Part shown: in pieces, positions 46,746 to 58,516 of the stretch | How the letters are laid out: each line of letters opens with the position of its first letter | Numbering within the stretch: the first letter of the stretch is position 1 | Assembly (NCBI GenBank): GCA_036346275.1 | Contig: CM070723.1 | Span: forward strand, 48,438,743 to 48,502,742 | DNA: 64,000 nt | From: Otatea glauca | Lineage: Eukaryota; Streptophyta; Magnoliopsida; Poales; Poaceae | Direction: 5' to 3' | Notes under the pieces: model-generated | What the model saw: the letters and a program-made list of their open reading frames with translations, nothing else | Told to the model about the DNA's origin: nothing | The model's database searches: none | Program-made: the position numbers and the translations under genes

Positions 46746-47510
46746 TCACTCATCCAGCCACCCTGGCTGAGACTGATCCGGCGCATACACCGGAGGGTGG
46801 GCTGGCATGGGTGCGAACCCATCCTGGTGACCCTCTGCTGGCTCCTCAGGCTCCCACTCACGCTCCTCTGGGTCTTCTCTTCTTCTTCTTCTTCTTCTTC
46901 TTCTTCTTCTTCTTCTTCTTCTTCTTCTTCTTCGGCGACTCCATCTGGCTCCTGGACGACCTGGTCCTCCAACTCTTCGGCTACCTGCAAGGCCTCCTCC
47001 AGCTTGCTGATGACCCTGGCTACTGCGTCACGGGTCTTCTGAAGCTCTCGCTTGGACACCCTCAGTGCCTCGTACACTGTCTCCATCTCCTGAGCAGTGT
47101 TCCTCAGGTGCTCCTCCTGGGCAGTGGCGAACTCAGCAAGGTGCACCGTAGTAGCACACTCCCCCTCCACGATGCGTCGACGCTGGCACTGTCGGGTGAA
47201 GCCGAAACACTGTGTCGCGAAGCTCGTAGGCGTAGTCGTGGCAGATCCGTCGTAGAGCAAGTCTGGCAGCCTCCTGAATTCCCACCTCGTACGTGATCCT
47301 CCGGGTGGTGATGTGGATCGGTCTGGTGGTCTCATCACACTCTCGAGAGAAGATGGTCAGTTTGTAGAAGAACCCCAGATGCACACCGTTGACGTTCCAG
47401 TTGCTTCCTCGGTAGAGCGGACGATCGAAGCCTCCAATTACTTGAAGAACTCTCCACAGCTCCATGGCATAGCCACCATGCCTCGACTCGAAGGACTGGA
47501 AGATTGGCAT
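46746..47510 (-). pseudogene. Leader ORF between primer site and gag in the Tekay element
   Basis: The first ATG after the primer site is at 47510, about 200 bp inside the element. The frame reads MPIFQSFESRHGGYAMELW, then HLGFFYKLTIFSRE and RRITYEVGIQEAARLALRRIC, whose EVG..EAA..AL pattern recalls a double-stranded-RNA-binding fold. After a frame change near 47200 it continues as a long helical stretch (EEHLRNTAQEMETVYEALRV, RVISKLEEALQVAEELEDQ), a polyglutamate run coded by the repeat at 46879-46934, and after another frame change a tail ending PDQSQPGWLDE with TGA at 46746-46748. It lies before gag in the same sense and has a natural stop, so it looks like a separate protein, not part of Gag. 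I recall similar unnamed proteins near grass retrotransposons but cannot check. Function is unknown. Confidence 0.6.
46879..46934. repeat. CTT/GAA trinucleotide run
   Basis: About 18 CTT units (GAA on minus) that code the polyglutamate stretch of the leader ORF. Slippage here may explain one of its frame changes. Confidence 0.95.
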
Positions 47511-47706
47511 CTATTCAAAACAAAATTTTGAATAAGATTTCCACTTGAAACGACAACGACAAGAAGGTAATTTTAGCAAGGATGAGAGTAGAAGAATGAG
47601 ATAAGCCAAGAGTTTCTTATTAGTCAATTTTTCTTTTTCTTTAGAAAATAATTTTGGACACTCCTAAGAGATACCAACTACCAAGGGCCAGAACCTATAG
47701 TCAGTA

Positions 47707-47720
47707 TGGCTCTGATACCA
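47707..47720 (-). other. Primer binding site, tRNA-Met type
   Basis: On minus, TGGTATCAGAGCCA stands four bases inside the 5' LTR end. It is complementary to the 3' end of plant initiator tRNA-Met, the usual primer of minus-strand synthesis. Confidence 0.95.
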
Positions 47721-47724
47721 CCTC

Positions 47725-50700
47725 TGTCGGGACCCGAATTTGCAAATCCGGACCCTCTGTGTATACCGCACTAGTACAGGATCACGCTAGTGCACACAAG
47801 CTCAACATAGATGCTATCATAGTCATACACAGCGGAATATAGCATAACTTTAATAATTAATAGTAACTGTTGTCTTACATGATTATTGCCACATAGGGCT
47901 TATAAAAGAAATAACAAATAAGCAGCAGCGGAAAAATAAATAAGCGTAGCAGCTCCCCAGTTCACCGCAGGCAACTGACGAGGCTCGGACCCTAAGCATT
48001 CGCATCCATATAATCCTCCTCCACGAAAGGCGTAGATTCTTCCTCTTCTGAAGTTGTTGTTGGGGTGAGTACATAAAGCACTCAACAAGTTGTGCACAAC
48101 AATGCAAGTCTAATATTCTATATGCTTGGCTTAATCCAAGGGAATGGCTAATAAGGATATTTTGCAATAAAGCGGCATTTAACAAGAATACAGTAAATAG
48201 ATTGAAAAGCAGTAAAACAAATAACAGTAATTAATAGATTCAGCATTTCTGAAGTAAACCAAGTTTCCAATCCTAAATCAATTTCCACCTCCCATGACAC
48301 CCTGCCATCCCAACAAGTTTTTGTTTAACAAAAATCTAACCCTTAACTGTAATTCCTGAGCATTGCCCAATACCGTGAGCACGGCTATTCGAATAGATTG
48401 TACTCTCTGCAGAGGTTATGCACTTTACCCACACGATACAACCAAACACCACCAAGGCGAGTGATCATAACAAAGCCTTTACAATGCTACACCTAGACCC
48501 AGTACTGTTCGCTAAGGTTTCAACACTGAAGGGTTAAACCACCACAACAGGGCCCCCTTCTTGCGCCATGTGAGTTAAGTCGTAAACCCGGGACTCACTA
48601 TTCACCACGACAGCACCGAAATCTAGGCTTCACAAATTATTCAGCTAGGCTGTCCCATTCCAGACATGTGGTTGCAAGAAAGACTCAGGTCAAAGGCTTG
48701 CAAGGTTAAGTCCTTAAAGTGATTAAGGCAAGACTTCCATATACCCCTGCCAATCCTGGCCCACCTTGGCACATGCCCCTTGCCCCAATCTAAAACATTA
48801 CCACCCCAGTTGATTACCAAGCACCACGTGCCACCAACATTTCAATCTAGTTGTGTGACCTCCTCGCCACGACAACTTGATAGCATTGTGTGACAAGACA
48901 TGACACACAAATTCTTAAACATTGCTCCATATTCCATTAGTCAAGAGTAAGTAACAACATTCGGACACATGTGATGACGTGGCATGGCTAACCAATCTAC
49001 GACGGTCTAACTAGTCCCATGTTGATTATTAACATGTTGATTATTAATATTAACCAACTATAATTCCACATCCTAGGGTGACAATTAGATCATGGCATAA
49101 AATTGACAAGGTGTGATTTAATTCAATTAGGCATATCATCTAATTCCCATATTAATTGAAATCATTTATACACATAAAATATCATGCATAATTTAAAAGA
49201 CAAAATAGCAATTTGGTGAAATTGGGTGCAACATGATCAAAGCACAACTTGCCTTGGAGTAGGTGCTAGTCTTGCTCTGAGCTTGGGTCTTCAAGCGATG
49301 AATCTTCCTCCGGATCACCGAGCAGTTCAACGTCTAAGCGAAACGATGCCAAAACAGCAAATAAACACCAAAACAAAGAGAAAACAAACTCCAAAAATGA
49401 AATAAAATTCACCAATAAATATATCTTGATTTTAAATTTTTTTAGAAATTTGAATCACTCAAATCCGAGTTAAAATGCAAAAGATATAGCCTTTTGAAGT
49501 TTGAATAAATACTGAAATACAGAAAATAGAATTTCTGATTTTCCTGAAATATTTTTCTATTGAAAAAGATTTTTATTACGCAACGCTGACGTCAGCCCTG
49601 GCCCGTGCCAATCAGGCACTAACACGTCACCTGGCGCACAGACCCGGTCCACAGAACCGCCTTTGGTGCACCGTGGACGCGGCTCACGGCGCCCCGCCTG
49701 CGCCCGCCACACAACGACGCCGGACTGGCTGCGACGCCGCCCGTGTCGATGCTCGACACGCGGCGCACACCCGGGCGACGATCCGACGGCTACTGCTCTA
49801 ACGCACACGCGGCGCGATCTCAATCGAATAGACCTGATCCAACGGCCCACTCTTACCCGAGCTGTTCACTGTAGACGAAGCGACGCGGCACGATCTGAGA
49901 CGTCCACGGAATATCCAACGGCTGTCCGAGCTCCGAGACGAAGATGGCAGCACGACGGCAGACTGGCACCGCAACGGAGGAAGAAGACCACCCGAACGAC
50001 GTTTCAGCGCGACTCCGGCGAGAAGAAGTAGCAGCTTCGGTGCGGCTCGACGCGACGAGTCTGAATCTGGAACCGGTGCTGCAAACGGCGGCTTGACGGC
50101 GGCGGAAAAGGCGAGAAAGCTAGCGGCGGTGCTTGCGCAACTACGACGAGCTCCCGAGCGACAACGGCTGCGAAACAAGCGAAGAGGCTAGTGCATCGGC
50201 CGCGCATGAGGACGAGGAACATCGGAGCGCGGCCGCGGCTTTTATAGCCTCGGCATGCGCGCAGGGAAGGAAACCCTAAGCAATCCGTGGTGGAGAGGCG
50301 CGCGGCGGCGAACTCGGAAACCGAATCGGAGACGACGACCGACGAGCGTCCGATCCAAGATGAATGGCCACGATTGTTTCCCGGGCGATACGATCCGATC
50401 CGCCCTTTCCAAAATCAATGGATGCGATCAAATCTTTCCAAAACAACGCGAAGCGATCCCGACCGCTTGATCTCGATCCAACGGCTCACGCGCTAGGGTT
50501 TCGCCGAGGAAAGAGGACCGCACAATCCGATCCAACGATCCGCACGCGCGCATGGCGGGCTGGCTGGCGGGCGGGCGCGAGCGTTGGGCAGCACAGACGA
50601 TCTTGGGCTTGACCCGATCTTTTCACCGATTTTTCAAAAGCCTTTTGATTTAAAATAATTCCCGAAATTAGATTAATTCATTTAAGGTAATTAAAATATC

Positions 50701-50927
50701 AGGAAAAATCAAAGAAAATTCTCATAAATACTTTGAGACATTTTGAGTTCAAATAAATTTTTTTGGCAAAACTTCATATTAGTTTTATCTATATATAATT
50801 AGTTTTCACCAAAGGTTCAATATACTTAATTAAAATAAATTCAATTAAATTCCAGAAAATCCAATAAGTTCAGAAAATCACCAAAATGCACATAAGTGAA
50901 ACGATAGGCCAAATTTGGAATGTTACA
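47725..50927 (-). repeat. 5' LTR of the complete Tekay-type element
   Basis: Plus-strand edges TGTCGGGACCCG and GGAATGTTACA; 3203 bp. The outer end has GGAATG where the other LTRs have GGGATG. TATA box at 50240-50246 (minus). GC-rich frames in 49557-50612 differ from those of the 3' LTR and are not genes. Confidence 0.95.
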
Positions 50928-51681
50928 GCTACCCACTTAAAGAGCCACGAAAATAATAATACCTTGCTTGAAGTTGTTTATGCTATGAAAACTAAAATTT
51001 TAAAATATTGACAAGAAATTCCTATGTTATATGCATTTGCATTTATTTTAGATCCTATAGCTAAAGTTCGAGGATTCTCTAATATTTTCTCACTTCTAAG
51101 TGATGCGGTAGGTACTGATTATTCTAGTTATTTTTCAAATGTTCGTGCTAACTTATCAAGTTTATGATAAGTATGATCGGAAGTTTGCTGGAGTTCGCAT
51201 GCAGCGACCTCCACCAGCACCCACAACAGGTAAGAAGAAAACCGCGTGGGGAAAGATATGGGGTGCAGGTGGCTCTTCCTTAAGGAGTTCGACTACATCA
51301 ACGACAAGTGTGGACACATCAAGTGGTGGGGAGCTAGCTGCCTATCTCAACAGCGACACTGTCAACTATCAAAAGCAACAAGAGGAGGACTTCAGCATTT
51401 TGCAATGGTGGCACGAGCACAAGATAACATATCCGATGCTTTTCATATTAGCACGGGATGTGTTAACAGTTCTTGTCTCCACGGTTTCTTTGGAGCCTGC
51501 TTTCAGTCTAGCCGGAAGAATGATCGAGGAGAGAAGAACAAATCTGACAAGTGAGATGATGGAAATACTTCTCACTGTGAAAGATTGGGAACAAGCTGAT
51601 CAACGAGCTCAACATACTGTAGAAAATGCTGAGCTGGCGGAGACGTTCGAAAATCTTTATCTAGATAATGAGGAAGAATAA
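50928..51681 (+). pseudogene. hAT transposase, C-terminal part with dimerisation domain
   Basis: This is the continuation of the frame at 38787: the codons across the target duplication read ILEIAT on the left and resume with HLKSHENN here. A region with PMLYAFAFILDPIAKV leads to a stop near 51010 (TGA where the family has Trp, KYW) and a frame change at about 51160. The hAT C-terminal dimerisation motif is intact from 51400: LQWWHEHKITYP, LARDVLTVLVSTVSLEPAFS, GRMIEERRTNLTSEMMEILL. The stop is at 51679-51681. The normal motif has SE-AFS; here it is EPAFS. The domain allows transposase subunits to assemble. Confidence 0.92.
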
Positions 51682-52186
51682 TTGTAATCTTCACTTTTTT
51701 CCTGTATCACTGAGCTATAGGCTGTACTCTTTTATCTTTGCCAAGGTTTTCTCGTGTTGAGTTTTTACTTTTCAAAGTTTTTAACGAGGCAGCAAAACAT
51801 CAATAAAGCTCATTATTTAATTCAAATTATTTGTCTCATTTTAGAATTTATCTCATATTTTAGCTTTTTCTTAATTTACATATATAGTTAAAAAGTTTTT
51901 CTATGGGCTTCGAGTTTGTCTAATTATTCTAAATTTTTCCTATTTTTCTAAATTTTTTCATACCTTTTCTATTTTTTAATTTTTTAATTTTTTCTTTGAC
52001 GCTAACGGGTCGACCCGACGCGTCGAACCCGTACCGACACGACACGACCCATTAACCTCGCGAGCCATGCTTAGACCGCCTCTCCCGCATATGGACCGAC
52101 ACGGCATAGCACGGCATGTTTAGTATCCGTACCGAAATGGACCGTGTCGTGTCGGGCCGCCCGTTTGGCTCTCTATCTTCCTCTGG

Positions 52187-52192
52187 CACGTG
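52187..52192. promoter_or_regulatory. G-box upstream of the YlmG-family gene
   Basis: CACGTG in GGCACGTGGGGC, 150 bp before the start codon and 12 bp from the hAT end. G-boxes are common in promoters of light-responsive plastid genes. The hAT insertion has displaced everything further upstream. Confidence 0.45.
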
Positions 52193-52341
52193 GGGCAGCC
52201 CAAACAGCCAGGAAAAAGGTTACCACCACCATATCCTTTTCCCCCTCGCCAGTTCGCTGCCCCCTCTTCCCCGTCCTCCTCGTCCCCCGAGCTCTTCTAG
52301 AACCTTCCAGAACCCCGCACCCCGTTCGGAGAAGCGGCGAG

Positions 52342-52866
52342 ATGTACGGCTTCATCACCTCCCCTTGCCTTCGGCCCCCTCCCATCCGCGTCTCCCCAAG
52401 CCCCGCCACCCGCATCCTCCCCGCGAAAACCCTTCCCCCCCGCCCGCCCCGCCTCCCCCGCGGCCTCAGCGCGTCCCCGCTGCGGCCGCCACGTGCCGCC
52501 GCGGAGGCGGCGGCGTCGGCGGTGGGCGGGCTGCTGGCCCCGCTCTCTACGCTGGAGGTCGGCCTGCGGAGCGTCAACCTTGCGCCGCTCCGGGCGCCGG
52601 TCGCGGCTGCGATGTCGGCGGCCGTGCGGTGGCTGGGTGTCTACCGGGAGGTGCTCCTCGTCGGTGTGCTGTTCTCCTGGTTCCCCAACATCCCCTGGGA
52701 CCGCCAACCCTTCTCTGCGCTGCGCGACCTCTGCGACCCCTTCCTCGCGCTCTGCCGCGAGGTCATGCCGCCGGTGTTCGGCCGCAAGCTCGACCTCAGC
52801 CCGCTCATCGCGTTCATGGCAATCGACATCATTATCATGATCCTGCGCCCGCAGCCACGCATGTGA
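52342..52866 (+). CDS. YLMG: YlmG/YGGT-family protein, plastid-targeted
   Basis: A single-exon frame of 174 residues. I choose ATG 52342 (MYGFITSPCLRPPP) because the upstream part of the open frame runs back into the hAT end and a C/T-rich leader. Residues 1-55 are rich in Pro, Arg, Ser and Ala without acids, a chloroplast transit peptide. The YGGT domain follows: a first membrane helix around 100-115 (YREVLLVGVLFSWFPNI), the loop RQPFSALRDLCDPFL, PPVFGRKLDLSP, and a second helix at 152-168 (LSPLIAFMAIDIIIMIL). In Arabidopsis, family members act in the thylakoid membrane, either in nucleoid partitioning (YLMG1-1) or in cytochrome b6 haem attachment (CCB3). I lean to a YLMG2-type member but cannot settle the subclass. 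It is intact, strongly GC-rich, and the only clear functional host gene here. The hAT right end lies about 170 bp upstream. Confidence 0.93.
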   Translation: MYGFITSPCLRPPPIRVSPSPATRILPAKTLPPRPPRLPRGLSASPLRPPRAAAEAAASAVGGLLAPLSTLEVGLRSVNLAPLRAPVAAAMSAAVRWLGVYREVLLVGVLFSWFPNIPWDRQPFSALRDLCDPFLALCREVMPPVFGRKLDLSPLIAFMAIDIIIMILRPQPRM

Positions 52867-53893
52867 TGACTCCCGGCGGTGATGGTACGGGTTCCCTTGC
52901 TTGTTATGATGATTCCGTGTGCTCATGAGTGTTCGATTATGTGGTGGAGGCATAATTTTAGTGAAGAATCTTGCTTTTAGGATGTTTTGGGCTTCAAATA
53001 TTTATGTACTGTGCAATGGATCACGAACTGGATCAGTTATGTTTTGATATGTGGCTCGCAATTTGCGAAGGGGGCACTGGTGGCGCATTCTATGTGTAAA
53101 AGCAATGGGAATTTGCATCTTTTTTACGCTCTTGTTTGTTTTTTGTCAATTACATGCTTATTACATGAACACTAGCTTTGGTGTGCAATGCCTATGTATT
53201 AAAAGAATTACTATAGTAAATTACATTTATATAAGGGTGTCTCCTGGAGCCAATTTGTATATGTTTTCTGCATCCACAGCGAGTTGGGTTGGCTTAATGC
53301 TACACATTCTGATCAAAGTCAGCAACCACACTTGCAATCATGTCAATAACACAAGTCGAACTTTCACCTTGTAGTGTTAGGGAAATGCCACACAGTGAAG
53401 CCTCATACCTTCACCCGTTAACTTATTCAGTGGAACCCAAAAACATCTAACATATGTTCTGGGCCATCTTTTTGGTTTTGTGATTTGAGGAAATGAAATA
53501 GTGAACAATGATACGGACGTTTTGAATTATCATCCACCAGCCTAAGAACTAACTAGTGTGAGTTGATAACGTAGACAATAGTTTTCAGGTTTCTACCTCT
53601 TACTAGTACTGTTGTTTATTGTTAGTCTCAAGCTTCTGTCCATTGACACGAGTAGATAGTAGCATGTAATGTTTCAAGAGTAGTGCTTCTATTCATCACC
53701 CTCTCAATACAAGTTGCATAAATCTTGAAGCAAGTGAAGGGGTAAGTAATCACTATTTACCATTCATTCATACTTTAAAATAGTGATGCATAGAAGCCAC
53801 TCCCATGTTTCAATTTTAGAATTTGCAATCATATGCTGTTCTACTAGAATTGAACACACACATGGTGAATTCACAACCCACTTCTTTGATATA
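52867..53893. other. 3' UTR and downstream sequence of the YlmG-family gene
   Basis: The first 200-300 bases are AT-rich 3' UTR in style. No other gene is seen. Confidence 0.45.
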
Positions 53894-54155
53894 CTTCCTC
53901 CGTCCAAGTTTATAAGGTGTATTTTTTGAATGGTATTGTCCACAAATATAAGGCCTATTTCATATTCTAATGCAAAATTAGTGTGATGTTCCCTCTATAC
54001 CCCTAATAAATATCCATCTTTACTTTATATTCTATACATGCGTGCATTGATTATTGTGCTTAGTGCTAATAATTAGGGGTAATATAGTCATTTTCAATAT
54101 CTTCTTAGTCTATGTGCCAAGAAGAAATACGCCTTATAAGCTTGGACAAAGGGAG
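53894..54155. mobile_element. Stowaway (Tc1/mariner) MITE
   Basis: Ends CTTCCTCCGTCCAAGTTTAT and, reverse-complemented, CTCCCTTTGTCCAAGCTTAT, extending through AAGGYGTATTT on both sides, flanked by TA (53892-53893, 54156-54157). This is the standard Stowaway structure. Confidence 0.93.
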
Positions 54156-54157
54156 TA

Positions 54158-55524
54158 CTTGGCTATATCTATCCTTTTCCACCTAACTAACTTTTTCATT
54201 CACCATTGATTATTTAGAATTCTGAAATGGTATCTTATGATTATAAGTTTCTGTGGGATTCAAGTATAACCCAGCATGTTGTAACATAGACCAATGAAGC
54301 TAAATTTTCAGTAGAGGTTAGTTAAGGTAATTGAAGCTAAATGTGAAGAGATTAGTTAAACTGAGAATAATGCTTAGATGGACGTGTTTCTATCTTCTAT
54401 GAATAATAGGCTGAATGTGAAATTTTACATGCTGCGTTTATCAACTAACTGTGGATTGGATGGGGTTTGTGTATTGACACATCACCTTTTTCTGGACCAT
54501 TGTATCGGCAATTTCCATCTACCATTGGTGGCTGAAGTTATCTCTTCCATCAGATTTAGTTCCGGTTTATCAATCTGGATTCTGGAATGAGTTTACCATG
54601 TGCTTGCAAACTTGATTTTTCTTATAAGAAGCTTATATAATACTGAAAATACAAGGGGACGGAAAGCTCATGCCATCGATAGTACTTGTGATTTCTTTCA
54701 ACGACCAAATTCAATTTTGGTTTCCTTAGGTAGCTTCTTTAGGGGGAAAAATGGCACCTGCCCTGTTTTGACCATATTTGGTATAATTTTGAAATGTGAC
54801 GATTTCATCCGTTGTGCTCCTTTAGCTTAATTGTTGTCCTTTGAGAGCGTACATGAGAGCCTGAGTATTTCCCCCATAACCCAATGTTAGAGGTCCAAAT
54901 AGGACCATGAATATGTGCTATGACCGTTTATATTTCAGAAAAGATTATGGGGAAATACTGTTTGGCCCCAAGTATTGTTACCCGAGTTCCAGAAAATCCC
55001 AGTATTTTTTTTTTCAGCTGTTGCAATAATCCCAATTCTGTTCAAGTGGTTCTTTTATTTTGGAAAAAAAAAATTCTCGTTATCATATGTATGTACAATG
55101 CAGTATGATGTTGCAGGGATTGGAGGATGGTGGTTGGTATGTTAGGTTTTACTATGGGAGCATAGCCATTTTTTGGTCATAAAATGGCAAAGAAAGGTGC
55201 TGCTGGATTCTACCAAGCCAAGAAGTGGTGGAAGTAGATGGACTATAGTTGCAATCCAGATATAGCTCTTACGAAGGTACTGCAGTTTGAGTTATTTCGA
55301 GATGTTTGCAGAAAAGTGCAGCTCCCTTAGTAAGCTTCTTCCATTTATGGTACGTAACTCAGGATTGTACAAGTTAGTATGTGTTAGGTAACCGGAACGA
55401 ATTCGTCTACTCTTATAGTCTTATATGTGATATCGCAGTACAATCTTCACGTCTGTTTAATGTGATTCAGAGTATTGAATCTAAAGTGTAAAGGCTGAAT
55501 CGTTTCTGAACGGTTTGTGACCAA
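54158..55524. other. Intergenic sequence, no gene seen
   Basis: AT-rich; frames up to 76 codons have no features. Confidence 0.4.
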
Positions 55525-55529
55525 AGGTA

Positions 55530-58516
55530 TGTGGCGACCCGTATAATTAACCCCCGGTAACGACTGTCACCTAGAGTTAACTATATAGATCTCAGCACAG
55601 TAACTAGCAAAACATCGGGTTTTCCGATGCTTTATTAGTTACTATACTGTATACAGAGTATTGCAGCAGAACAATAATTAGAGACAGACAATGGAACTCC
55701 TTATTACATTCCATTAGTCACGCAGGGCTATTGTCCATTACATTACCTTACAGCAAAATACATAGATATCTACTACAACTTCCTACTCCCTGAGGACCTG
55801 CTAGAGCTGGAATACGGTGTACTAGCACTACTACTTCTCTTGATAGTAGTAGTAGTATTATCCGTCCTCCGGTAGGTTCTGCTCCTGCGGATTATCCTCC
55901 AACCATGCCTCAGAGGATGGTCCATGGAGCTCTCCGTCTAAGCAAAGGGAGGATTAAGTAAGGGTGAGTACAAAGCACTCAGCAAGCAATAATATATGAA
56001 TGCAATAAATGATTTTTCCTTTTCCATATTAACCACACCTATTTTAACTTCACCCAAGGACCACTTCTCCCAAAATATCCTTTCTACAGCAATTAAATTT
56101 TAGTTTAAAGGGTTGGTTGATTTTATATTTAGAGAATTCTACTAACACTGTACATGAATAGTCAAAGCTGACCATAGTCTCTAATCCAAGAGACTGGCTT
56201 GAATTCAAGATTTACCCTGCGCAGGTTTGTATCATTTTACCTATAGTGACACCCACAAGAGATGCCCCAGAATGTTTATCGCTACTCTAGTATTAGTTCT
56301 CCACCCTGCACTTCGAGTTTGTGACACCTAACCTAGGCTTCCACACAACTCCAAGACACAGTTGTACTCCCTCTCAACCAGGGGTACACCGCTGGCTTCA
56401 AATATACCGTCATCCAATTGGTCTCGCACCTCTGGGGCTTACCGGCATTCTCAGAGTGCACCCTTTATACATACCCAATGTGGAGAGCTCTAATACCTTC
56501 GTAGGACAACCTTTTCTGGCTGATTTCACACACCATGGTTGATACTAATTTTATGGCTCAATGCTCAAGTGTTAGTTTGTTGAAACTTATATTATAGCCT
56601 ATGTAGAGGACCCCGCCGGCCCACATCCTTCGCATCGGCATCCTCTACCATCCATATTAACACACACAAACCCAACCATTAGCTAGACACATTAATCCCA
56701 TACACACTTTCATTTTTCCAAGCATCACACCCATTCCAACCCGGCTACCATCTTTCCCAACCATCTCCCAGAACACATCCATTTTAATCATTTCATTAAA
56801 TTAAGCTTTTCCATGCAGTGAGAGTACAGATAATTACATAAAAGCAGTTAAATCATTTTAATAAAGCATGATCAAGGGGGGTTTTGCTTGCCTGGAATAT
56901 ACTCGGAAGGTTCTACCTCACTCAAAGACTGGGTCTGATTGTCGGGCAGGTTCTGTTCTGGTCCTGAAAATTATAATCGATTAGTCTACAGCAATTTATT
57001 AAGTATGAGTTAAGTGTCCAACGCTACATTTTTGTTATATGCATCTGCTGATGTCCATTTTAAATGCTATGCATGCTTCCTGCTTCTTTTTAGCCAATTA
57101 ATCAATTAATACAAACTAGTGCTGCTATTGTTTAGTTTTATGCACATGCATGCATCACCAACCAACTAATCACCTAATGCAATAGATGCAAAACTTAACA
57201 CATCTACATGCAGCCAATCTACTCATTTTCCAAAATTTCTCATCTTTTTCTCTTTTCTGCTTTTTCTTTCTTTCCTCTAGTTCTCATTTTATTCACTTAA
57301 TGCAATGAATAATGCCATGATGTAAGCATGCATGTATAACTTCCACTATCCATTTTTCTCCACTTCTTATTTTCTCCTCTGTTTTCTTTTTCTCATTTCC
57401 CCCTTCTTTTTCTCACTGCCCTCTATTTAATTACTGTTTGATTGACACTTGTTCTGGCCAAGCCTTATGGCTTTTAGCTACTTGGCCGAAGGCCCTGGCT
57501 TTAAGCCACTTTGTTGGCTCCTCTGTGCTAATGCCAAACACTACTACTTATTTCTCTTGGCTGCATCACAGCTACTCTATTTGGTTGCTTCACATGGCTG
57601 AGTACTACAACTATTGCCATTCGGTTGGCTGCTGCTCTGGCCTACTTCCTCCTCTCTCTCTCGGCTCTCCTCCCAGCAGCGACCTCTTCCCTCTCCCTTC
57701 CAGTTCTAGGGTTTTGGCTAGGGTGAGTTTGGTTTCAAAATAAAAACAGAGGGAGTGATTCTAAGGTTACCTATTGAGATTACTTCCATTTTTCCTTGAT
57801 CTACTGCTATTTTACTCGATCTACATCTGTGCCATTTAATCTACCTCAATACTGCTGGCTTACTTGTGCTCTTGCGGATGGGATTCGGTTCTGGTGGTGA
57901 GGATGATGTGGTGTAGCAGTTGAAGTAGTGCAGAGGCAGCTAGGGTTGAAGATGATGCAGCGATAGCCGAATCCTCTTCTTGCTCCTCCTCTTCTTGCTT
58001 GTTGGCTCCTTCTTGCTCTCTCTCTCTCTGCTTGGCTACCGGTTCTTAGTTGCTAGTTGAAGGAAGAATGGCTGGCTTGCTTTCGGTTGGGGTAAAGGCA
58101 AAGAAGAATGCAGTAGAATGCAAGGGCTGCTCTCCTTGGTTCTGGCGAAATGAACTTGGGAAAGTAGGAGAGAGGCAATGGTTATCTTGGCTTGGCTTCT
58201 GGAGAAATGATTGAGGAGAAGTTTCTCTCTCACTGCTAGCATTCTTATCCTTTCACTGCTGCCTGAAATTACTCTTTTACCCTCACTAATTTACTCTTTT
58301 ACTTCCTCTCTCATTTACCTCTTTACTGTCACACCTATGCATGCATACAGACCGGATACTTTACTCATATGCTTATGCTTAAGGAAGACTATGCCATGAT
58401 TACTTATTATGCATAAGAATGCAATTGATGGTTATGCTTATCAAAATAATTATGCTTAGAATGATGATAATGATGATCATGGTTAATGAGGGAAGGGTTA
58501 AGGGAGGGTCCTCACA
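55530..58516 (-). repeat. Solo LTR, second Tekay-type subfamily, reverse
   Basis: Plus-strand edges TGTGGCGACCCGTATAATT and GGGAGGGTCCTCACA; read on minus it starts TGTGAGGACCCTCCC. Flanks AGGTA (55525-55529) and AGGTC (58517-58521) are a near 5-bp duplication. It shares GTCACGCAGGGC (55717) and GGGTGAGTACAAAGCACTCAGCAAG (55962-55986) with the other Tekay-type LTRs but little else. No internal region adjoins. Confidence 0.8.

Larger units (their letters stand above)
38788..50927 (-). mobile_element. Complete Tekay/Del-type Ty3/gypsy element, 12.1 kb
   Basis: Both LTRs, the tRNA-Met primer site, leader ORF, gag, protease, RT/RNase H, integrase and chromodomain are present on the minus strand. 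GCTAC flanks both sides exactly (38783-38787 and 50928-50932). The two LTRs differ at a noticeable fraction of positions and by small indels, for example ACTAGTCCAGG against ACTAGTACAGG and a 16-bp ACATGTTGATTATTA duplication at about 49018-49045 in the 5' LTR only, so the insertion is not recent. Several coding lesions show it is no longer autonomous. Confidence 0.97.
36904..52175 (+). mobile_element. hAT element split by a nested Tekay retrotransposon
   Basis: The left end TAGAGATGGCTAAACGGGTCGG and the right end (reverse-complemented TAGAGAGCCAAACGGGCGGCC) are inverted repeats with a two-base gap on the right. The words GGCACGGCCC and CGACACGACACGG fill the subterminal zones. CTCTATC stands before the left end (36897-36903) and overlaps the right end (52171-52177), so the 8-bp duplication is probably partly deleted on the right. 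Without the nested 12.1-kb element it is about 3.1 kb, with one transposase gene on the plus strand. The right end lies about 170 bp from the YlmG-family start codon. Confidence 0.85.

Noticed and set aside
52116..52928. Alternative 270-codon frame and minus-strand frames over the YlmG-family gene
   Set aside because: The frame with the YGGT motifs and two membrane helices is the real one; the others are GC-rich shadows.
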